A DNA stretch of 12,079 bases from Methanobacteriaceae archaeon. GTDB taxonomy: Archaea > Methanobacteriota > Methanobacteria > Methanobacteriales > Methanobacteriaceae. The notes below the pieces were generated by a model. The model was not told where the DNA came from. It did not search any database and saw only the letters and a program-made list of their open reading frames with translations. The stretch spans positions 1-12,079 of the forward strand of contig CAAGFH010000242.1 of the NCBI GenBank assembly GCA_900769095.1. The letters are read 5' to 3'. This document shows, piece after piece, positions 7,621 through 12,079 of the stretch. The translations under genes and the position numbers were made by a program. Within the stretch, counting starts at the first letter, position 1. Each line of letters starts with the position of its first letter.

Positions 7621-8229
7621 ATGATTTATAGTATAAATAGCAAATATTCAAGTATGGAAACCACACGATTTGAAACATTTTTTGATGCAATACTTGCAAT
7701 CATCATTACCCTTTTAGTTATAAAAATTCCACAACCTGCAGCACCAACAATAGCTGCAATTTTAGAATTAAAAACAACCTATATTGCATATTTAATTAGT
7801 TTTTTAACATTATACAATCTGTGGCATGCCAATCACGAATTATTCCAGATTATTGACACTATTGAAAACAGCGCAGTTTGGATTTACGGTGCAATGATAT
7901 TTGTCATTTCATTAATTCCTTATTTTACACTTTGGATTGCAAATAACATTAATTCCATTCCTGCAGAGACAATGTTTGGATTAATTTTTATTATAACCCA
8001 CATCCTGAACAGATTAGGAATAAAAGAGATTTATAAAAGCAACAAATACAACAAAAAGCTAAATAAAATTGGTTTTAACAGACATATGCAAAGTATGCCT
8101 TTAATAATCCTTGCTATTGGATTTATATTAACATACACTATTTTCAAACCAGGAATTTACATTAGCTGCTTAATCTCAGTTGTATTGTGGATTGTCATTG
8201 ACATAAAAAAGAGGGATTACAATGGATAG
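7621..8229 (+). CDS. TMEM175/DUF1211 family membrane protein (potassium channel subunit), first copy
   Basis: A 202-residue protein with about six membrane helices. The N-terminal signature RFETFFDAILAIIITLLVIK is the DUF1211/TMEM175 motif, where helix 1 lines the pore. Prokaryotic members have one six-helix unit per chain and assemble as tetrameric K+-permeable channels. The family's FSD triplet reads FFD here, so the Ser is replaced while Asp is kept. WHANHELF matches the conserved W-H motif after helix 2. The start at 7621 directly follows the zinc-ribbon stop; an in-frame ATG at 7654 (METTRFE) would align better with the shorter second copy, and neither has a clear ribosome site. It overlaps the second copy by 8 bases, so the two are almost certainly made together. 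Family call firm, ion selectivity inferred. Confidence 0.85.
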   Translation: MIYSINSKYSSMETTRFETFFDAILAIIITLLVIKIPQPAAPTIAAILELKTTYIAYLISFLTLYNLWHANHELFQIIDTIENSAVWIYGAMIFVISLIPYFTLWIANNINSIPAETMFGLIFIITHILNRLGIKEIYKSNKYNKKLNKIGFNRHMQSMPLIILAIGFILTYTIFKPGIYISCLISVVLWIVIDIKKRDYNG

Positions 8230-8785
8230 ATTTGAAGCATTAATTGATGCAATATTGGCAATTATCATTACAATTATTGTTTTAGAAATCCCATATCCTA
8301 GTTCAGGTAGCTGGCAAGCAATATATGCTCTTAGATATGAATTTTTAATCTATGCAGTCAGTTTTATGGTTTGTTTTAACTTTTGGAACTATAACAACAA
8401 TATTTTCCATCTTGTAAATAAAATCGACTATAAAATTATTTGGATTACTGGAATTACATTATTTGTATTTTCAACTCTCCCTTATCTTACAACATTTGTT
8501 GGTGAAAATTTCTTTGAATTCATACCTCAGCTATTATATGGATTATGTTTTATCACAGCAGCAATCCTTACTTTGATAAATGGCTATCTTTTAAAAAAAG
8601 CAGATCCTGGAAATATTGCTCTACACATTGCACTAAGTAAACATAATACTTCCAGTACAGTCATTTTGGTTATAATTGGAATAATAGTTGGATATTTAGT
8701 TTATCCTCCAGCAATAATCATATGTTGCTTATTTTCAATGTTAGGCACATGGTTTATGCCAAAAATAAGAATTTATTTAAAATAA
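8222..8785 (+). CDS. TMEM175/DUF1211 family membrane protein (potassium channel subunit), second copy
   Basis: A 187-residue six-helix paralogue of the preceding gene. It begins MDRFEALIDAILAIIITIIV, so the FSD triplet reads LID, again without Ser but with Asp. The conserved W-H segment reads NFWNYNNNIFH, more degenerate than in the first copy. GAGG at 8211-8214, 7 bases before the ATG, lies inside the end of the upstream gene, whose stop is 5 bases downstream of this start. The two chains are clearly diverged, more than a recent duplication would give. A hetero-oligomeric channel is a plausible inference, not shown. No strong terminator was seen immediately after the TAA; only a weak inverted repeat (AAGAATA 8798-8804 / TATTCTT 8819-8825). 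Confidence 0.84.
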   Translation: MDRFEALIDAILAIIITIIVLEIPYPSSGSWQAIYALRYEFLIYAVSFMVCFNFWNYNNNIFHLVNKIDYKIIWITGITLFVFSTLPYLTTFVGENFFEFIPQLLYGLCFITAAILTLINGYLLKKADPGNIALHIALSKHNTSSTVILVIIGIIVGYLVYPPAIIICCLFSMLGTWFMPKIRIYLK

Positions 8786-8827
8786 ACTTATTTTTAAAAG
8801 AATAAAGAAAAAATAAGATATTCTTAG

Positions 8828-8867
8828 AAAAAAAATTTATTCGAGAAAAATGATTAAATCGAATAAA
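8828..8867 (-). terminator. Hairpin plus T-tract terminator for the DUF4013-like gene
   Basis: TTTATTCGA (8836-8844) and TCGAATAAA (8859-8867) form a perfect 9-base stem with a 14-base loop. Read on the minus strand it is followed by a run of eight T (complement of 8828-8835). It begins 15 bases after the stop of the minus-strand gene. Confidence 0.65.
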
Positions 8868-8881
8868 AATTAAAAATTAGC

Positions 8882-9576
8882 TCATTCTATTCTTGCTTGA
8901 AGTGCAAACAATCTAAATGAGAAAATCATAGTTATTGGAGCCAATGTAAATCTAAGAATGAAATTGGCAATACCAATTAAATCCCATGAAGGAACTGTTG
9001 CAAGACTTGAAACAAGAACAAATTGTGTGAAGAAAGAAGTAAGAAGCAAATAGAATGTTCCAGAAAATCCTAACTTAAGATACAACTTCAATATTCCAAA
9101 AATGTTTAATCCATCAACAATACTTCCTTTTTTATAAGCCATATACACTAATGAAGTATCCATCATAAACCAAAGTACTGTTAAAAATAACATTAAACCA
9201 ATTGAAATATAAAAATCATACTGGTAATGTTCCATTATATCTGAACAAATAACACCAATTAAAGAGTATGTAAATATTACACAAGCTTCAGAAACACCGC
9301 ATCTACACATCTCAAAGAAATGATTCTAGGAGGTTCAGTAGAACCATGAATTGTTTCTTCAGTTATTTTTGAAGAATATCCTGATTCAAAAAGCAATAGT
9401 GCAACTAAAACAACTAAATATATGATAGCTAAAATAGTATTTGAAGTAGTAGCTTCCTCTACTACTGCAAGAAATGTAAAAAATACCCCCATAGCAAGAA
9501 TAGCAAATTTATCCGAAATTGAATAACGAATTGCGTCCTTTACATTCAAATAAAATAATTTAGTATGTTCAATCAT
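8882..9576 (-). pseudogene. DUF4013-like membrane protein, frameshifted
   Basis: Two overlapping frames together make one membrane protein. The first, starting at ATG 9576, begins MIEHTKLFYLNVKDAIRY, has two membrane segments and the passage FESGYSSKITEETIHGSTEP, which resembles the GY-to-P stretch of DUF4013 proteins common in this genus. It then runs into out-of-frame residues and a stop at 9277-9279. The second frame picks up at about 9316 (FEMCRCGVSEACVIFTYS), carries about four more hydrophobic segments and ends at 8882. Adding one T in the minus-strand TTT run (complement of 9314-9316) gives 231 residues without a break. Reading the lower part as its own 142-residue gene from ATG 9310 would give no ribosome site. 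AAAGGT (complement of 9583-9588) serves the start at 9576, and a TATA-like box lies near 9624-9632. Function unknown; DUF4013 assignment moderate. Confidence 0.68.
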
Positions 9577-9628
9577 TACATTACCTTTTATATTTTAAGT
9601 AATAAAAAGCATTGCATTAAATGAATAT

Positions 9629-9811
9629 TTAAATAAAGTATTTTTCCAGATTTTTTAGTTGATTATTAAATTCATTTACTTCTTTTGATTGAATTTCACT
9701 ACCTAAATCATCCATATAACTGCGATACATGCAAATAACAAGTAATACCACAACAAATATTCCTCCAAACAGTAAAATAAACTCAGCAGAGGTTTGTGCT
9801 TTTTCATCCAT
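9629..9811 (-). CDS. Class III signal-peptide prepilin-like protein (DUF361 type)
   Basis: A 60-residue minor pilin candidate. The N-terminus MDEKAQTSAEFILLFGGIF shows the class III signal: Lys at -2, Ala at -1, Gln6 as the first mature residue and Glu10 at mature position +5, followed by a single hydrophobic helix (about residues 11-28) and a short acidic tail. In methanococci such precursors are cut before the Gln by the EppA peptidase and polymerise through the hydrophobic helix. The ATG overlaps the stop of the TadC-like gene by one base (TAATG). The ribosome site GGGGGGAT lies within the last codons of TadC, so the two are translationally coupled. The mature protein would be only about 55 residues, mostly helix, so a minor or structural-core pilin is likelier than an adhesive subunit. 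Confidence 0.8.
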   Translation of the reverse strand: MDEKAQTSAEFILLFGGIFVVVLLVICMYRSYMDDLGSEIQSKEVNEFNNQLKNLEKYFI

Positions 9812-10737
9812 TAAAATCCCCCCATAAGTAATGATACACCAAAATTAGAAATAACATAAAATATTCCGAATGCTGCTGCCACAAGAGGTAGTGAAAACTT
9901 AATTCCAGGTTTTATTTCACCATACATTATAATACTAATAATAAAACCAATCAAAAGAGAATGAATCATTAAATAAAGCTCTCCTGCAAGAGGAGCTGTA
10001 AGAATAATCTCTGTTTGCATCCCATAGGTTTGCATAAACTCAGAATATACACTAACCATTCCCATAGCAAATGGTGTTGCTACAATAGCTGAAATTAGTA
10101 AAAACATAACAGACATCATAACTGCAGATTTTCGCTCACGTTTAAGAGCTATTAAATCCCTCAAATTATTGGAAACATCAAATAATACTGTTGATATACT
10201 TGATCCACTTTTTCTTCCATCAAGTATAATTCCAAATATCCTCTCCAGTTCTTTTGATTTTAACCGGACACTCATTGCCCTCCATGCTTCATCAAAATTA
10301 CGCCCCATTCGAATTTCAATTATTGCACGCCTTATCTCATCATATAACGGGCCTTTAGAGTAATGAGACATATCTTCCATTGCATTTTCAAAGCTTAAAC
10401 CAACCTGAAGCATGCTTGAGAGCTGTCTTAAAAAGTCTGGTGCGCTACGTTCAATTTCCTGTACTCTCTTTTCCTGCATTAAAATAACATAAGCAAAAAG
10501 TGCAGGAATTATGAAAAATGGAAAAATTAACAAGGAAAATGATAAATTAAAAAGAATTATTAGAGTTACTAGAAAAGTTTCCATTACTGTAATAACTATT
10601 ATTAGTATAGATAAAACTTTACTTGCATCTGTAAAAATAGCACCACTTAATAAAAATTCACTAAATTTAGATAAATACGCATCAGAAATATTATTGTCTA
10701 AAAATAAAGCTACATCATCAATCATTTTAAATTTCAT
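9811..10737 (-). CDS. Type II secretion/pilus assembly platform protein, TadC/GspF family
   Basis: A 308-residue inner platform protein of archaeal type IV pilus-like systems. It has two N-terminal helices (about 42-64 and 66-87), a cytosolic T2SSF domain (about 98-200) containing APDFLRQLSSMLQVGLSFEN and RRAIIEIRMGRNFDEAW, then three helices (about 205-228, 255-272, 281-304). The platform couples the assembly ATPase to pilin insertion in the membrane. It heads a unit with the overlapping prepilin gene. No TadA-type ATPase or prepilin peptidase gene is in this window, so they must be encoded elsewhere. The ATG at 10737 lacks a ribosome site, but a TATA box lies about 27 bases before it, consistent with a leaderless message; an ATG four codons in (10725) is an alternative. 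Confidence 0.86.
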   Translation of the reverse strand: MKFKMIDDVALFLDNNISDAYLSKFSEFLLSGAIFTDASKVLSILIIVITVMETFLVTLIILFNLSFSLLIFPFFIIPALFAYVILMQEKRVQEIERSAPDFLRQLSSMLQVGLSFENAMEDMSHYSKGPLYDEIRRAIIEIRMGRNFDEAWRAMSVRLKSKELERIFGIILDGRKSGSSISTVLFDVSNNLRDLIALKRERKSAVMMSVMFLLISAIVATPFAMGMVSVYSEFMQTYGMQTEIILTAPLAGELYLMIHSLLIGFIISIIMYGEIKPGIKFSLPLVAAAFGIFYVISNFGVSLLMGGF

Positions 10738-10759
10738 GGAAAAATATTATATTTTAAAA

Positions 10760-10767
10760 AATATAAA
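10760..10767 (-). promoter_or_regulatory. TATA box of the TadC-pilin unit
   Basis: Read on the minus strand it is TTTATATT, centred about 27 bases before the ATG at 10737, with no ribosome site between them. It predicts a leaderless transcript. Confidence 0.45.
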
Positions 10768-10806
10768 CCCTCAGTAAGTTTTAAAATCAATTTTTAGATG
10801 TAAAAT

Positions 10807-10847
10807 AAAAAAAATAAGTAAAATAGAATAATCAATATTCTATTTTA
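10807..10847 (-). terminator. Strong hairpin plus T8 terminator after the DUF4405-like gene
   Basis: TAAAATAGAATA (10819-10830) and TATTCTATTTTA (10836-10847) form a perfect 12-base stem with a 5-base loop. Read on the minus strand it is followed by eight T (complement of 10807-10814). The TAG stop of the gene (complement of 10840-10842) is inside the first arm. Confidence 0.78.
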
Positions 10848-11871
10848 TACGTTTAGTCACAAATCTGGTAATTACACCAAAGAATCCAATAACAAATCCA
10901 ATTTCAATAATATTAATAATCATAGCTACATAGTCAATATTTCCAGAATTGAAAATACTATCATATGTTAACTCATGAGAATTGTTTTTGGAGACATTCT
11001 GATTTTTGTGCTGAGGAGTTCCATTATTTCCTAATCCTTCCCCAGTTCTATTTTGGTTTTTGTGTAATCCTTTACCTGAACCATCACGTTTACCTTGTCC
11101 AGAACCATCATGCTTTCCATTACCAGGACCAGTTCCATCATGCTTACCTTGTCCAGAACCATCATGCTTACCTTGTCCAGAACCATCATGTTTACCCTGA
11201 CCAGTACCATTTAAGTGCTTACCAGTTTTATTACCCATATCAGTACCATTTAAATGTTGACCATCGCCACCATTTCCTTTTCCAAGACCTAATCCATTAC
11301 CATGACCATCACCATGAGGGTTTGAAGGATCATATGTAAATGGTCCAGATAACCAGTCTGCAAATGATGTATTTGCCATACTAAAAGCTCCACCAACGAG
11401 AATCAACAAAGAAATGACAATAACCAATGATTTTGACGGATTTTTAGGTAGTTTAATAATTTTTCTAATCATTGAATAGAATGTATCCCATTCAAGACCA
11501 AGATGAATACCTACAAGAATTAGTGCAAATGCACATAAGAAATTATGTATAAACTTCCAAATTCCAAAGTATCCGAAGTTGAATAATACTTTAGAAATCA
11601 TTATTCCAGTAATAACCATCAATACAAAATCAATTAATAAAACTACATCTACAATATATCTCAATTTGGTTTTGGTTTTTATTTTTCTGAATTTCTTTGC
11701 TGATGCAATAAACAGTTTTCTGTTGAAAAATAAGTGAATTAGAACAATTACAAATACCAATAAACCTATAATTTCATGAAAACCTATGGATACGATTCTT
11801 TTTTTATACATTAATAAAAAGAATACAATCATAACCACATCAATCAATAGTTTCCAAGTATTTCTCTTCAT
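10840..11871 (-). CDS. DUF4405-like membrane protein, possible di-haem cytochrome b, with Gly/His-rich repeat loop
   Basis: A 343-residue membrane protein. Helices are predicted at about 8-22, 29-49, 71-93, 104-125, 149-167 and 313-338. The N-terminal four-helix part resembles DUF4405, with FHEIIG and LIHLFFNRK. His32 and His46 in helix 2 and His109 and His123 in helix 4 are each 14 residues apart, the spacing of haem ligands in two-haem cytochromes b. Residues about 183-295 are a hydrophilic region rich in Gly, Asp, Lys, His and Asn, including tandem GKHDGSGQ units; by topology it probably lies outside the cell between helices 5 and 6. A GTGAT ribosome site precedes the ATG. It appears to be transcribed alone, under a TATA box flanked by an inverted repeat. 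Haem binding is inferred from His spacing only; a quinone-independent sensor, a haem-transfer protein or a metal-binding protein are alternatives. Confidence 0.75.
   Translation of the reverse strand: MKRNTWKLLIDVVMIVFFLLMYKKRIVSIGFHEIIGLLVFVIVLIHLFFNRKLFIASAKKFRKIKTKTKLRYIVDVVLLIDFVLMVITGIMISKVLFNFGYFGIWKFIHNFLCAFALILVGIHLGLEWDTFYSMIRKIIKLPKNPSKSLVIVISLLILVGGAFSMANTSFADWLSGPFTYDPSNPHGDGHGNGLGLGKGNGGDGQHLNGTDMGNKTGKHLNGTGQGKHDGSGQGKHDGSGQGKHDGTGPGNGKHDGSGQGKRDGSGKGLHKNQNRTGEGLGNNGTPQHKNQNVSKNNSHELTYDSIFNSGNIDYVAMIINIIEIGFVIGFFGVITRFVTKRIK
11081..11206 (-). repeat. 24-base coding tandem repeat (GKHDGSGQ units)
   Basis: On the plus strand five copies of a 24-base unit start with CCATCA at 11081, 11105, 11135, 11159 and 11183. 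The spacing is 24, 30, 24 and 24 bases; the 30-base step carries a 6-base (two-codon) insertion. The copies at 11135 and 11159 are nearly identical, and the outer ones diverge. Each encodes one eight-residue Lys-His/Arg-Asp-Gly-Ser/Thr-Gly-Gln/Lys/Pro-Gly unit. More degenerate relatives (KHLNGTGQ, QHLNGTDM) continue to about 11276. Confidence 0.85.
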
Positions 11872-11901
11872 ATCATCACATTTTTAAAATTACAATTAAA
11901 C

Positions 11902-11943
11902 ATTTGTCAAAAATAGTATTTAAAATTTAATCAAATGACAAAT
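11902..11943. promoter_or_regulatory. Inverted repeat flanking the DUF4405 gene promoter
   Basis: ATTTGTCA (11902-11909) and TGACAAAT (11936-11943) are perfect inverted copies 26 bases apart. Between them, on the minus strand, lies TTTTAAATA at about 11916-11924, a TATA-like box that would start transcription near 11895, ahead of the GTGAT ribosome site. The arrangement suits a dimeric repressor or activator bracketing the promoter. Confidence 0.4.
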
Positions 11944-12032
11944 ATTTAAGACCATTAATCAAAAAAATTAGTATTTTGTAAAATATAGTTAATTAAAGTG
12001 TAAATTAAAAAAATTCAAATTAAACAAAAGTG

Positions 12033-12079
12033 ATGAAACTATTTAAAAGAAGTCAAAAAAATATAATATTAATAACAAA
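12033..12079 (+). CDS. Possible start of a further gene (cut by window edge)
   Basis: An ATG at 12033 opens a frame reading MKLFKRSQKNIILIT to the window end, with a basic start followed by hydrophobic residues, as in a signal peptide or first membrane helix. Only 15 codons are visible. A GTGAT motif overlaps the ATG too closely to be a normal ribosome site. The rest of the gap (11944-12032) is A/T-rich with no other feature that I can name. Confidence 0.25.
   Translation, partial: MKLFKRSQKNIILIT

Noticed and set aside
7621..8785. Recent tandem duplication of the channel gene
   Set aside because: The two proteins agree mainly in the N-terminal motif and topology; the divergence is too great for a recent copy.
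8882..9310. Separate 142-residue membrane protein gene starting at 9310
   Set aside because: It lacks a ribosome site and begins in mid-domain; one added base joins it to the frame starting at 9576.
11081..11206. Evenly spaced repeats that might suggest a CRISPR array
   Set aside because: The 24-base units abut with no unique spacers and keep the coding frame, so they are protein repeats.
10965..11339. 124-codon plus-strand frame with many His and Tyr
   Set aside because: Its repeats are the antisense of the Gly/His repeat region in the DUF4405-like gene; no start signals.

Overview
The window looks like the genome of a methanogenic archaeon of the Methanobacteriales, most likely Methanobrevibacter. 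The DNA is very A+T rich, ribosome sites are of the GGTGAT/GGAG type, and TATA-like promoters sit about 27 bases before some starts. The gene content fits as well: L-aspartate dehydrogenase, an EMAP-type tRNA-binding protein, a CofA-like lactaldehyde dehydrogenase, a class III prepilin, and a beta-helix adhesin-like protein carrying a papain domain, a lectin-like domain and lysine-rich Ig-like repeats. No rRNA, tRNA, CRISPR array or insertion sequence was seen, and no gap between genes exceeds 300 bases.

Layout. Positions 1-800 (minus strand) hold a PRC-barrel protein followed by the first third of nadX, which runs off the left edge. Positions 952-1674 (plus) hold the tRNA-binding protein. 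Positions 1831-5989 (plus) form a surface cassette: a membrane acyltransferase-like gene followed 7 bases later by a large secreted adhesin/cysteine protease. A bidirectional hairpin terminator at 5986-6018 separates it from the convergent CofA-like aldehyde dehydrogenase (6018-7430, minus). Divergent from that is a compact plus-strand operon: a 40-residue zinc ribbon (7498-7620) and two tandem TMEM175-type potassium-channel subunits (7621-8785). The minus strand from 8882 to 10737 carries, in transcription order, a TadC/GspF pilus platform protein, a 60-residue class III prepilin and a DUF4013-like membrane protein. The last gene (10840-11871, minus) is a DUF4405-like membrane protein with four histidines arranged as in two-haem cytochromes b and a Gly/His/Asp-rich repeat loop.

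Two things stand out. First, three genes (acyltransferase, adhesin, DUF4013-like) are each broken by a single-base change in a short A or T run, and in each case adding or removing one base restores a convincing protein. That means either recent gene decay, phase-like variation, or homopolymer sequencing error. Second, the DUF4405-like protein is a candidate di-haem cytochrome b in a lineage regarded as cytochrome-free. The tandem channel pair with its zinc ribbon, joined by a single in-frame stop codon, is a third arrangement worth attention.

How the genes work together: the acyltransferase and adhesin probably act on the cell surface and may be co-transcribed. The zinc ribbon and channels are tightly coupled. 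TadC and the prepilin overlap by one base and probably form a small pilus-like machine that needs an ATPase encoded elsewhere. The remaining genes are housekeeping (NAD and F420 metabolism, RNA binding, possibly cell division).
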